A stretch of 64,000 nucleotides of DNA from Owenia fusiformis. Taxonomy: Eukaryota; Annelida; Polychaeta; Sabellida; Oweniidae. This document shows positions 21,032 to 36,000 of this stretch, one piece after another. Positions within the stretch are counted from its first letter, which is position 1. The number at the start of each line of letters is the position of its first letter. A program made the translations under genes and the position numbers. Location: assembly GCA_903813345.2 (NCBI GenBank), contig CAIIXF020000002.1, forward strand, positions 15,508,467 through 15,572,466, written 5' to 3'. The notes below the pieces were generated by a model. The model searched no databases. It was not told where the DNA came from and worked only from the letters and a program-made list of their open reading frames with translations.

Positions 21032-24000
21032 ATGGATCTCAATGAGAAACAGTTACTTGCCATTCGCATATGTCTTTCTGGACATTCCCTGGCTTTGTTC
21101 GGACAAAGTGGCACAGGAAAGTCCGAAGTAATTAAATCTTTGGTTAGAGCTTTGAGGGATAGGGGGAATAAAACCATTCAAGTGACTGGGTCCACTGGTA
21201 TTGCAACCCAAACTTTCCCACTTGACTTTAAAGCCAGAACAATCAATAGGTATATATAGAATTATATAATATATTTATTAAACATGTTCATTACACTGAT
21301 ATTTTCATTACAACTTATTGTTACATTGAGCCATAGACAAACATAAAAAACTTGTCTTAGTGAACACCTCTCTCAAGTGAACACCTGTTTCTAGTACAGC
21401 CCTCTTTTAGCACACATTCCACTAACTATGAAATTGACTTGAAATTGGTAATAAAGATCTACCTACAAAAAACACATTTTTGTGGCTCCATGGGTGCTCA
21501 CTGTACACCTGTCTTACTATACAGGGCGTCCCGAAAGTATGCCCTCCCCCCTAGGCAGACATACACCAATGTTCCCATAGCCGACTATTAATTTTGTGTA
21601 AAACTAATCTTAAATTTTGGTAATACACTGCATTTTGAAATGTGTGTAACTTTTTCCCGTTTGTGAGTTGAAGCATGATACTTGGCAAATCAATGTAGCC
21701 TAACTTTGGACAAGCTTTAAAATGATATATGACACATACTATGGGGACATTGGTGTATGTCTGCCTAGGGGAGGGGGGCATACTTTCGGGACACCCTGTA
21801 CAATAACCTGTCTATGTGACATGTCAAACCTATCAGTATTATTCATGAATTCTTATACAAATTAAAATAGCAACTCCACAGAGTAGCAAATCGCACCAAA
21901 CAAAACATATTTGCATTATTAGTGGCAATCTTGAAAATTGTTTCTTGAGTAGAGGCATCAACATATAAAATGTGAACCATATCAATCAATTGGTATAAGA
22001 GTTATCAACGTTTATCAACATTATCATCATTTTATGAAAAATGGCAACCATTTTGAAATTCGGGGGCCATTTTCAAAATTCTTTGTCAAACAGAGCTATT
22101 GTGACATCAGCATTTAAAATTTGAACCAAATTCGTTCACTGGTGTTTGAGTTATCTAAGATTACATTTTTTAAAAATTACATTTCCTTAAAATTCTTTTT
22201 CAAACAGAGTTATTATGTCCCTAGGCATCATCATATAAAATGTAAACCAAATCCGTACTCTGCTATTACAGTCATTACAATTTACGTCTTTTATGAAAAA
22301 TGTCTTACAAGTATATGAGTTACCAATGATGAAGTTTTTAACAAAAAATGATGGCCATTTTGAAAATCAGCCTCAATTTTGAAAAAACTTTCTTGAACAG
22401 AGCAACTTTGTCACAATGTGGCATGATCATCATATAAAATTTGAACCAAATCTGTTCACTGGTATTTCAGTTTTCAAATATTACTTTTTTAAAGGAAAAT
22501 GGCCACCATTTAGAAATGAAGCATTGAAAAGCATCTTGAAAAGTCTTTGTTGAACAGAGCTACTGTGTTTTTTCCCAAGGTATCATCATAAAACATTTGA
22601 AGCAAATCCGTACACTGGTATTTGAGTTATCACATATTATATTTTTTCCAAAAATGGCAGCCATTTTAAAATTCAGTCAGCATCTTGAAACCTCTTTGTC
22701 AAACAGGGCTACTGTGTCCCCAGGTATCATCATATAAAATTTGAAGTTAATCCATTCACTGGTACTTCAGTTCACTGGTGATCCACTCGATTACGCTGGT
22801 TACCAAAACGAACCGTTTTGGTAACAAAATGTCGGAACGTCGAAGGCACGATTTTTCTTTTTTCCTTATTTCACGCGCTGTAGGCAGAATCCCCACGACG
22901 TTTTTTTCTCACAACGTGCATCAGTATCATATGTTTTAGATAATGTACATGTTTGCGAAAAAATAGCTCAGAGGACAACAGAATCGTCGATTTACTTCCT
23001 CACTTAAGTTACATAAACGGTTTTTCGAAAAACAGTTAAGATCTGCACTTTTAACCCAAACCGTTTATGTAACTTAAGTGAGGATGTAAATCGACGATTT
23101 TGTTGTCTTCTGAATTATTTGTTCGCAAATATGTACAATTTCTTAAACATATGATACTGATACACATTTGTGTTAAAAAATGTCGTGGGAATTCTGCCTA
23201 CAACGTGTAGAATAAGGAAACGGGAAAAATGTACCTTCCGGATGTTCCGACATTTTGTTACCAAAACGGTTCGTTTTGGTAACCAGCGTAATCGAGTGGA
23301 TCACCAGTGCAGTTATCCATGATTACATTTTTTTTATGAAAAATTGGAGGTCACTTTGAAATTCAGAGGCCATCTTGAAAATCTCTCCTTGAACGAAGCT
23401 CATTTGTCCCTACACATTAGCATATAACATCTGAACCAAATCTGTTGACTAGTTTTTGTACGTTTTATCAAGGATTACATTTTGTACACAAAATGGTGGC
23501 CATTTTGAATTGAGCAGCCATTTTGAAAAAATCTTCTCGAGCAGAGGCCCTATACCCATTAGGCATAAGCCTCCTTCCCTCCTTAATGGTTTAACATCAT
23601 AATGTCTGCCATTACTATATTGTTTGTTATGTGAAAAATTCAATACTTCAGTTGGAGTGGCATCCAAGATGGACGCTTTGGGGCTGATGACATCTTAGCC
23701 AACATTAATGATGAGATATATGCCAATGCAGTCAAGGGCATTCGAGAAACAGATGTGCTTGTAATTGATGAGGTATCAATGATATCAAAAGTCACATTTG
23801 ACCTTATCGAAGGGGTATGCAGGGGTGTCAAGAATAAGGAAAAGATATTTGGAGGTATCCAAGTGCTATATGCAGGTATTAAATGCTTTACATACATTTC
23901 ACTGTTTCATGCGTTATAAATCCTTTGTAATGTATGAGGGCTTCACATAAGGAAATGAAAACAATATATTTAAATAAAATACACAACATATTTCCAGTCT

Positions 24001-27000
24001 ACCATCTTATTGAGCTATAGCATATTCCAAATGACTTAACATGATGCCAATTGTATGTTTCAGGTGATTTTCTACAACTATCTCCTGTGCCAAATGCATT
24101 ATATGGTGACAAGGGCGAGCATTGCTTCACAAGTGAGACCTTCAAGGAAATGTTTGCTCATACATTAGTGTTGACACAAGTTATGCGACAAAAAGATGCT
24201 GAGTTTGCAGAAGTAATTATTTTAACAAAATTGTACAGGATTAACAAGAAGAACGGCAACGCCAAAGCGTAGCGAATCCCATCGAACAGAAATGGCTGGA
24301 ATTTTTACAAACGAATAGCAAATATCATAAAACAACACACCAGAAAGGCCATCATTTTCAAAATGGTTGCTCACTAGCCAAGTTGTCATCAGAAGAAATT
24401 ATATGCTTTTAAGTAGCCACCTCTAAAATTTTTGAAAAATCGCATACGAACTTGTAAAATAACACACATAAAAATGGTGACCATTTTTCAAAATGGTCGA
24501 CTACTCCCCATAGACAATGTGCCATGCTTAAAGTATTCACATATCAAATATGAACAAAATTGCTCCACTACTTTTCGAGTTATAGTAAATACGTTAAAAT
24601 TGCAGCCATTTTTCAAAATGGCCACCTTCTACCAAAAGTGTCATTAGAAATAGACAGTGTGCCATGCTTATAGTATTCACATACCAAATACGAACAAAAT
24701 TGCTCTACTACTTTTCGAGTTATAGTATGTTAAAATGGCGGCCATTTTTCAAATTTTTTTCAAAATGGCCGCCTTCTACCAAAAGCGTCATAGGACAGTG
24801 TGCCATGCTTATAGTATTCACATACCAAATATGAACAAAATCGCTCCACTACTTTTCGAGTTATAGTAAAATACGTTAAAATAGCGGCCATTTTTCAAAT
24901 TTTTTTTCAAAATGGCCGCCTTCTACCAAAAATGTCATAGGACAGTGTGCCATGCTTATAGCATTCACATACCAAATATGAACAAAATCGCTCCACTACT
25001 TTTCCAGTTACAGTAAAATATGTTCAAATGGCGGCCATTTTTAAAAATGGCCTCCTTCTACCAAAAGTTTCTTTAGACAGTGTGCAATGCTTATAGTATT
25101 CACATACCAAATATGAAGAAAATCGCTCCACTATTTTTTAACTTACAGCAAAAATCGTAAAATGACGAGTAAAGGCCACCATTTTTCAAGATGGCTGCCA
25201 TGTGCTTCTTTAATATCTACATTTGTAGCATTATTAATGTCCTTTATAATGTTTTTACAATTAAAATATATTGCTATTACAGTTTTACATATTGCACCTA
25301 AATTACTGTAAAATCCGCACTAAAATGGCCGCCATTTTGAAATGAGCAGCCATTTTGAAAATCGGCTTTGGAGCAGAACTTCTACCCCCATAGGGTATAT
25401 GTGTACAAAATATGAACAAAATCGGGCCAGCGGTATTTGAGTTATTGCCCGGACGGATGTACGGACGGACGGACGGAGGCGTTCCCTATATCCCTCCGAA
25501 CTTCGTTCGATGGGATAATTAAAATCAATAAAAGATATGTCCATGTGCAGTCACATCTTTCACATAGGGTACTTTCTGGCCATCAATACAGTGGTTTTAA
25601 TGAAAACAATATGCTTTCTTTTAGGTCAAGTACCCATGATAGTAAAATATCAATCGAACAATCTGAAAAATTATGGATTAGGACCCCACCTTGGCATTTT
25701 TTGAAAATGTCAGGCTAATTTACTAAAAATCAGATCTTATTCTTCTCAATTTAAACATATCGAGTTTCTTCTACACTATATGAACATTTTCTGAAAAGGT
25801 GATGCATATTGAAATGCGTTGAAGTTAAAAAACACATATCCCATGTTATTTTCCCATAGAGAAAACTCGTGCTATCCATTGTTTTCAGCCTAACTTTGGT
25901 CATCGAAAATTGGAATCTTCAAAAATAACATTTCAATACCATTCTACATTTGAAGAAGTTTTAGACACATTGATGAATCTTCTTTTCATGCAATATAAAC
26001 CAGAAAAAGATTCAACAGTTTTATTCATAGTTTTAAGAATTGTTCGCTTGATATTTTTTTATCATAATGGGTACTTTACTTGAAAGAAAACATGTTGTTT
26101 TGATAATAACCACTGTATGTATGCCCGGAAATTATTATTAGTTAAAGATATGACTTTCTAAAATCATTTGCCATACTGCACATAGACCTTTATTGACTAC
26201 ATACACTAGTAGTCACATGAGGCATATACAATGGGCCAATGATATTTGAGTTATTGCCCCAACGCACATTACATATCATTACATATTAATAGTAAATATA
26301 TACACACTGCAGGTATCTATTACAATATTCCATAAGCATCATGTCATAAGCATTGATACATATGCAGTTCCATAAATTATGGATTTAAGTAACAACTATA
26401 AATTGACAACTCCACGGAGTAGCAAATCCCAAGGAACACCCTTTTCAAGAATGTCACAATGTTATATTTTCCATCTACTCTACCCTTGAATAAATTGGCA
26501 GATATTAAAAGACATACTATATATCTAAAATTCTTTCAATTTAAGTACAATGTAGCCAAACTTTGGAGGGATCAGAAAATTATTGCAAAATACTACTTTA
26601 GGCAGCCATTTTGAATTTTATGAGACATGAATCTGAAAATGATACAATACTTGCAATCAACTCTAAATGTAAATTGCCTTTCATTTCAGCAAAATAAAGC
26701 TTTTATTCTGAGAGATCAACTAGTATTATGTAATCTTCTGCATAGACAGACAGTCAGATGGATAGACAGACGGAGGCCTTCACTATATCCCTAATGAACT
26801 TAGTTCATTGGGATAACAATATTCTATTCTGTTTCACCTTATCTTTCTGAACTCCACTTAACAGTTGCTGATATTTTGTTACACTTATTCTATGCAGATT
26901 ATTAACCGAGTTGCTGCTGGTGAACAATCCCATGAAGTAATTTCCTATCTTAGAGGATTGTCCAGAGATATTGAAGATGAACATCAAGCAGTTCATATCT

Positions 27001-30000
27001 TTGGTACGAACCGAGAATGTGAGAATTACAACAACGATCGTCTTGCTGAGGTAGGCAATGTTACTTTGAAGTGACTGTGTTGGCCTCTCCCTGTGGTTGA
27101 TGCGCCTGAAATAATAACATACACATAGTCTTAAAAGTTAATAACCAGAACAATGGCAACGCCAAAGCGTAGCGAATCCCATCGAACAGAAATGGCTGGC
27201 ATTTTTACAAACGAATAGCAAATATCATAAAACAACACACCAGAAAGGCCACCATTTTCAAAATGGTTGCTCACTAGCCAAGTTGTCATCAGTAGAAATA
27301 ATATGCTTTTAAGTAGCCACCTCTAAAATTTTTGAAAAATCGCACACATACTTGTAAAATAACACACATAAAAATGGTGGCCATTTTTCAAAATGGCCGA
27401 CTACTCCCCAAAGTTTTATTAGACAATGTGCCATGCTTAAAGTATTCACGTATCAAATATGAACAAAATCGCTCCACTACTTTTCGAGTTATAGTCAAAT
27501 GCATTAAATGGCGGCCATTTTTCAAAATAGCCACCTTCTACCAAATGTGTCATTAGAAATAGACAGTATGCCATGGTTATAGTATTCACATACCAAATAT
27601 GAACAAAACACCAAAAGTGTCATAGGACAGTGTGCCATGCTTATAGTATTCACATACCAAATATGAACAAAATCGCTCCACTACTTTTCGAGTAATAGTA
27701 AAATACGTTAAAATGGGGCCAATTTTTTCAAATTTTTTTTCAAAATGGCCGCCTTCTACCAAAAATGTCATAGGACAGTGTGCCATGCTTATAGTATTCA
27801 CATACTAAATATGAACAAAATCGCTCCACTACTTTTCGAGTAATAGTAAAATACGTTAAAATGGGGCCAATTTTTTCACATTTTTTTTCAAAATGGCCGC
27901 CTTCTACCAAAAATGTCATAGGACAGTGTGCCATGCTTATAGTATTCACATACCAAATATGAACAATATCGCTCCACTACTTTTTGAGTAAAATACGTTT
28001 AAATGGCCGTCATTTTGAAATATTGCCGCCTTCTACCAAAAGTGTCTTTAGACAGTGTGCAATGCTTATAGTATTCACATACCAAATATGAACAAAATCG
28101 CTCCACTATTTTTTGAGTTACGGCAAAAATCGTAAAATGACGAGTAAAGGCCGCCATTTTTCAAGATGGCTGCCATGTGCTTCTTTAATATCTACATTTG
28201 TATCATTATGTCCTTCATAATTTTTTTACATGTAAAACATATTGCTATTACAGTTTTACATATTGCACCTAAATTACTGTAAAATCGGCACTAAAATGGC
28301 CGCCATTTTAAAATGAGCGGCCATTTTGAAAATCGGCTTTGGAGCAGAACTTCTACCCCCATAGGGTATATGTGTACAAAATATAAACAAAATTGGGCCA
28401 ACGGTATTTGAGTTATTGCCTGGACAGACGGACGGACAGATGGACGGACGGATGTACGGACAGACAGACGGATGGAGGCGTTCCCTATATCCCTCCGAAC
28501 TTCGTTTGATGGGATAATAATATCTGAACATTATGAAAGAACTAATTCTTCTTTGATCAACTTTGTTCTCATACGACCTTTGTTCCATACACATTTTCCT
28601 GTAAAATATCAATATCATTACTTCTCCCCTCTTTACTTTTCACTTTGATATTTTCAGTTACCTGGACAAGTTAAACGGTACAATGGTGTAGACAGCGGAG
28701 ATATCCACTATGCTAAAAAAATTCAAGCATTGAAGTCCCTTGACATAAAACAAAACACTCCAGTTATGCTGATAAGTAATATCAATGTGGCAAAGGGACT
28801 GGTGAATGGTCGAAGTGGGTACATTGTATCACCAGATGACAAGCCAGTTGTTCGCTTTAAAGGCAGCAACAAAGATGAGGTTCTTGAACCCATAATGTTT
28901 TCAGGTATTGCATAACATAAAACATTATGTACTGATGTAAATGGGGACACACTACGACTCCAAAACACATTACTCCAAAACCCATTACTCTGAAATCAAC
29001 ACTCTAAAACCCAATACTCTGTAATGTAATACTCCAAAACCCAATACTGGGAAGCCCATTAATCTGAAAGCCATTACTCTGACATGTAATACTCCCATTG
29101 CTGTGAAATGAATACTCCAAAGGCATTTCTCTGAAATGTATTAGTACCAAATCAATACTCTGATGAAACCCATGACTCTGAAATCATCACTCTGAAACCC
29201 ATTACTGTGAAATGTAATACTCCCAAATCCAATATATGCAAATCTTTTAAATGGGTTTCATAGAGGATATCCTATGATTTATGAGTGATATGATTTTTAT
29301 CCATGAATGGATATGATATGTGCACGAGCAAGCGTAGCTTATCATATCCAACTAGAAAAACAGCAACTCCACGGAGTAGCAAATCCCACCGAACGGCAGT
29401 TGAGTTACCAAAGATTACGAAAATGAAAATGAACAAGGCACAGACGTGAACAATATCGTACCTAAAACACAGCATTGTGGTCTTGTTGACCAAGAAAGCA
29501 AGATGGCCGCAGAAAAGTTAATGAGGTCTAGAACTTATCACTGTGTAACATATGTAAAAAAATGTGAACGGTTTGGCTGGAAACCTGTAGACAAGTCTTG
29601 AAAGTGAAGATTTTAGGACGGAAAATCCAAAATGGCCACCTTAAGATTTACCCAGAATGCCCAAAAACTAATCAGTTCTTGACGTTGATATGTAGAAACA
29701 TCCCTGAAAATTTCAGATGAATCCCTCAAATGGTTTGGCTGGAAACCTGTAGACAAGCTGAAAAGTGAGACGCCGCCCGTCAAGCTGACTACAATATCGT
29801 ACCTTTTGTTAGGTACGATAAAAATGGCAGCCATTCTGAAGATCAGCCCCCATCTTGAAAAAGTTTTCTCGAACAGATCTACTGTGTCCCTAGGAATCAT
29901 CATATAAAAAATGAGCCAAATCTGTTCACTGGTATTTGAGTTATCAAACATTACGTTTTTTACGAAAAATGGCGTACATTTTGAAATTCTGCCGCCATCT

Positions 30001-33000
30001 TAAAAATTCTTTCTCGAACAGATCTCCTTTGTCCCTAGGCATCATCATATAAAATTTGAGCCGAATCCATTCACTGGTATTTGAGTTATCAAAGATTACC
30101 TTTTTTACGAAAAATGGCCGCCATTTTTAATATCAAGCCGCCATCTTGAAAATTCTTTCTTGAATAGATCTATTGTGTCCCTAGGCATTATCATATAAAA
30201 TTTGAGGCAAATCCATTCACTGGTATTTCAGTTATCAAAGATTACGTTTTTTTATGAAAAATGGCTGCCATTTTGAAATTCAGTGGCCATTTCGAAAATC
30301 CCATCTTGAGCGAAGCTCCTTTGTCCCTAGGCATCATCATATAAAATTTGAACCAAATCCGTTCACTGGTATTTGAGTTACCAGAGATTACGTTTTTTTA
30401 CCAAAAATGGCCGCCATTTTGAAATTCAGTGGCCATCTTGAAAATTGTAACTCGAACAGATCTACTGTGTCCCTTGGCATCATCATATACAATTTGAACC
30501 AAATCCGTTGACTGGTATTTGAGTTATCAAAGATTAAGTTTTTTTACGAAAAATGGCCGCCATTTTGAAATCTAGCCGCCATCTAGAAAATTTTTACTTG
30601 AACATATCTACTGTGTCCCTAGGCATCAGCATATAAAATTTGGACCAAATCCGCAAACTAGTATTTGAGTTATTAAAGATTACATTTTTACGAAAAATGG
30701 CGGCTATTTTGAATTCAGTGGCCATATTGAAAATTCCTTCTCGAGCAGAGGTCCTACACCCATAAGGCATAAGCCTATAAAATTTGAATCAAATCCGTGA
30801 AACGGTATTTCAGTTATCGCCTGGACAAACAGACAGACGGACGGACAGACGGACGAACGGACGGATGGCTTTCCTATATCCCTCTCGAACTTCGTTCGGT
30901 GGGATAAAAATATCATATTTTACCACTGATTACAAAAATACCGTTTTTATTTTCACATGTTATCCTATGAATATCATGCTAACTATGGAATAAATAAGAA
31001 TATGCCTCACAAAAGTTTATGTTATACAATGTAAAACCCTTAACCCTTACAAACTTGAGCTGTTTTTCACCTAATTACTTTCAGTGTATGATCCAGCTCT
31101 AAACACAGATGTGTTTACGAGACAACAGGTTCCACTGAAAGTCAACTATGCTGTTACTTGTCACAAAACCCAAGCTTCAACCCTCCCTAAAGTGGTGGTT
31201 CACTGTGACAATGTTAACATGCCAGGACAACTAGGGGTTGCCATAGGTCGGGTAAGGAGGAAGGAAGATGTGAAATTGGTTAACTTTCGACCAAACTGCA
31301 TTGTCCGTCAGCCAATGCACGTTCTAAATTTCATAAGAACAGTGAAAGAACAGAATGTTGAAGACACATTGAAACGAGACTTAACATGCTGCACTGGAAA
31401 AAAATGGCAGACTGCAACAACATCACACAGTAGCTTTGCTCATCCCCCACCCAGTGACCCACCTACAACACCCCATAGTACCCTGCCTCCTCTCCCACAC
31501 AGTGCTACACTTGCAGCCACACACAGTGACATACATCCATCCTCACACAGTGTCCCACCCACAGCCACACAGAGTGACATCCATCCATCCTCATACAGTG
31601 TCTCACCCACAGCCACACAGAGTGACATCCATCCATCCTCATACAGTGTCCCACCCACAGCCACACAGAGTGACATCCATCCATCCTCACACAGTGTCCC
31701 ACCCACAGCCACACACAGTGACATCCATCCATCCTCACACAGTGTCCCACCCACAGCCACACAGAGTGACATCCATCCATCCTCACACAGTGTCCCACCC
31801 ACAGCCACACACAGTGACATCCATCCATCCTCATACAGTGTCTCACCCACAGCCACACAGAGTGACATCCATCCATCCTCATACAGTGTCCCGCCCACAG
31901 CCACACACAGTGACATCCATCCATCCTCATACAGTGTCCCACCCGCAGCCACACAGAGTGACATACATTCATCACAAGACAGTGCCTCACATTCACAACC
32001 TTCAACCTCAAGTGGTGCCCTTCCCTCAGAACTACATGATGAGGATACAGTACCATACCTAGATGAGTCAGTATTGGAGGCTATATACGAGGGTACGTAT
32101 ATACAGTGTATGTCATCATAAATTGTCACTAAAATTATCATTATCTAATCAAGTTTATCCTGTAAAAAGAAGGCAATATTTCTCTTTAAAGTGTATTTTT
32201 TGTAGTAATGTAAACGAATGGCACTTTAGTAGTCTTTGCCATTAGGAAAATGAATATTACATGTTATGCTTATCATGTGACACTGTAACCACATTCATTA
32301 ATAGCTGGACAAATCAATGTTAACTAAAATGGTTGAAAATAAAAAAAACGGATATAAGTTTTAGCAACAAAATTATTTCATACAAATACTCTTTACAATG
32401 ACATGGCTTTTTACAATGCAGGACACCTGAAATTATTTGTATATAGCCAGAAAATTGGGCCAAAAGTGAATTATGGAGACAAAATAGGCGAGCTTTTGAA
32501 CCAGGAGGCATAGGGGAGTTTTCTGTATTGATGTTGAACAATAATAACTTAAAATGGGAATCCTATCGACAGAGGTTTTAAAGCAAATGGGCCAAAAGTG
32601 AATCTTGCGAGACAAAAATGGTGGCCATTTTGAAATTATGCGAGCTTTTGAAACAGGAGTCAAAGAAGGGTTTTGCTGTTTTGATGTTGAACAAAAATAA
32701 CTTAAAACGGGAATCCTATTGACAGAGGTTTTAAAATGGGCCAATTGTTGAAAGACAGACAGATGGGCAGACGGACAGACAGACGGACAAGTGAGTGATT
32801 GCAATAGGTAACTAGATTGGTAAATTGAACAAACTTCAATTTAAGACTCCAGATTGATTTACTTGAGTAAAGAGCTGAGTAAGTAACTGAGTAGGAAGCT
32901 GAGTAAGTAGACGATTAAGTAATTGAGTAAGTAGCTGAGTAAGCAGCTGAGTAGGTAGCTGAGTACGTAGCTGAGCAAGTAGCTGAGTAGGTAGCTGAGA

Positions 33001-36000
33001 AGTAGGTAGCTAAGTAGGTAGCCGAGTAGGTATGTAGCCGAGTAGGTAAGTAGGAATTTTTGAAACTATATTTGATGGATCTGCATTATGGATACTGAAA
33101 AATGTGAATTTGAAAATGGCGTAGAATCTGAACCGGGAGTTGGATTGAAAGTTGATTTGCAGATTTGGATTCCTGAGAAAATTCTACCCTTAATTCATAA
33201 CTCATCATTTAAATTTGGAGAACTTTTTATTTTGACCTACTTTTCGGACACCATATCTCAAAAGTGGCTCAAAATACTTTCTGACGGCAAAAGGCTAACA
33301 CTATAAGCACACTCTTTGCTACCTGTATACAAAATTTTGAAACAAATCATTTAAGTGTAGTGTCAGAATCGTAAAAATTAGGAAAAATTAGGAAAAACTA
33401 TGAATTTGACCTAGATTTTGACCTTAAGATTTTGGTGTCCAAATTTTGAAGCTAAGTAGCTTTTGAGGTACCCTTCTTTTATTGGAATTCATTATGTTAA
33501 GCTGCACTCAGTCTATATGTCATATTTTACAATTCAAAAAAGTCTTTTTTCCCATTGACTTAACATGAGGCACCAAATTTAGCGATTTTTGAGCTTTCAA
33601 AACGCCATAACTTCCAGACGGGAAGTCGGATCGAAATTTTGTTTGCAGATTCAGATTCCTGACAAAAGTCTACCCCTAATTCATAATTCATACATTGAAT
33701 TTGGAGAACTTTTTGTTTTGACCTACTTTCCAGATGCCATATTTAAAAATCATTAAGAGTAATCAAAAAACGGATGGCACACTATAAAAGGGCTGTTTAT
33801 AAGCTACATGATGAAAAAAAGATGAAGATGTTTCGATAAATAACGACGAAGATAGTTGATAAAATATTGAAAATGTAAGATTTGACCCAGTTCTAGGATA
33901 GGATAGAATATAGAATAGGAGGGAAGGATATGATAGGAAGGAAAGGATAGAAAGGAAGGATAGATAGGAAGGATATGATCAGACAGGATAGGAAGGAAGG
34001 ATGGATGATTTTTTCTATATTTTCTTTGCTACTCTTGACTTTCTATCAGGATATCATCAGATCGATTTTTCTCGAAATTTTCAAAACGCCATAACTTTCG
34101 AACCCGAAGTCGGATCTGAATTTGGTTTGCAGATTCAGATTCCTGAGAAAACTGTACAGTTATTTCATAGCTCATATGTTAGATTTGGTTAACTTTTTAG
34201 TTTAACCTACTTTCCGGACGCCATATCTCAAAATCGGTAAGAGTAATAAAAAAATGGTTGGCAGATTCTCGATTTGTTTTTTTCTAAGCTACATGATGAA
34301 AAAAAGATGAAGGAGTACCGACAAACAACAACGAAGATAATTGACAGAATGTTGCTTTGACCTAAATTTGACCTAGTTATTGACCTTTGACCTAGATAAA
34401 AATTTGACCTAATTTCTCATCATCCCAGATACATTCCCTAGTTGATCATGTAAGCAGCTTAAAGTAAGCTCTTCTAGTTGGTGAGAAATCTTGTAAGGAG
34501 GAAGATTCTGAAAGAATAATAAGAAAACTGGCAAAATCAATAGACTCCAGATTTTCAATCTGGAGTCTAATAACCATGTGAGCTAATTTAAATAGAAAAT
34601 ATAATGAAGAGCCATTTTGTTAAATTAATGAATACGTACTTATGAAATATTTAGGATTGATATGATTTTTCAGATTGGATTGAAATAAGAACAATAGTCG
34701 AGAAAGCAAAGTACTCTGAAGACCACACATCCATGACAAAACAAGTCAACACCTTTTTAGATAAAATGAAAGATGAGGACAAATTTGAAGAATACATATC
34801 TAAAGAAATTCGCCATCAGTCTCACCTCATAAAATCCTTACAAAAAGACACAATAGTGAGCAAAGACAAGAAAAATGTATACAAACAATTAATGAAATAC
34901 CATACATCAGAAGACTACAAAAGAAACATAATATTGTTGTTGGGGAGAGAACCCATGGATGCTGAAATGAATGGCTTGCATCGGGTTAATGAAGAAATTC
35001 GAGAAAGCCTTATTCACAAGCTTGCAGGAGATGTTGTGCTTGAACAACCTAATTTTAAAGGTAATGTAATTAATAGAAACACTTGTTTCAAAGTGAATGA
35101 GGAACAATGATCAACCACAAGCGTAATATACCTCTTTTCTATGCTTCCAGGTGATCCTGGAGACCTTATACTAGTGTGCATGTGAACTCTTCCTACCAAG
35201 CTGTCATTGCCTTCTAGCTAATTGCACCATAATAAACACTAGACTGAATGATTACACTGCTATCTCCTCATTGCATCCTTTGCTTTCTGCATGCCTTATT
35301 CCTGTACTGCTAATATCCCTGTAGTGGTAGTCTAATACCTTTAGCACTTATTGTATAGTGACATTCTTAGATCTGACTAGAGGTACTTCATAAAATAAAT
35401 TGAAATATATGAATGTGCAACAGAGACACTCAGGGCAAAGTGCAACAGTATAGTTCAATAAATTAACATATACATGCATCAGAGACACACAGGATGAAGT
35501 GCAACAGTATAGTTCATATGAAAAATTGATATATATTAATATGCAACAGAGACACTCAGGGCAAAGTGCCATGGTATAGTACAATAACCTATAGGGCATA
35601 AGCCTATAAAATTTGAACCAAATCCATCCATAGGTGTTTGAGTTATCACCCAGGCACGGACATTTGTTTGGGTTACCTTTTTTTAAGATGACGCTATATT
35701 AATTTGTTTTACATCCTATGTTTCAGTTCAAAGAAGTACCACAGTTTCACAACAGTGTACCTCTTCCCGAGGTAAAGTGCGGTATGTTGGCAGCTACGTG
35801 CTTGCCAAAATAAAGTATCAGCATCAAAGAAATGCAGACAACCTACTCGGCAAGTATGGGAAAAGGGACATGAAAAGACGGCATGTTGAGAATGCATCAG
35901 TCCAGATTGTGAATGAACTGTGCAGGACAGAAACCCAAATAATTTCAGAGACTGAAGATGCAGATAGTATTGCACTAACAATAGGCAAGCAATATGCGCA

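Noticed and set aside
24051-24272. Helicase exon extended to 24,272
   Set aside because: Frame beyond 24,212 is intron; the GTAATT donor joins in phase to 26,898.
31440-32141. 233- and 183-codon minus-strand frames and a 208-codon plus frame
   Set aside because: Shadows of the 48-bp coding repeat in helicase exon 6.
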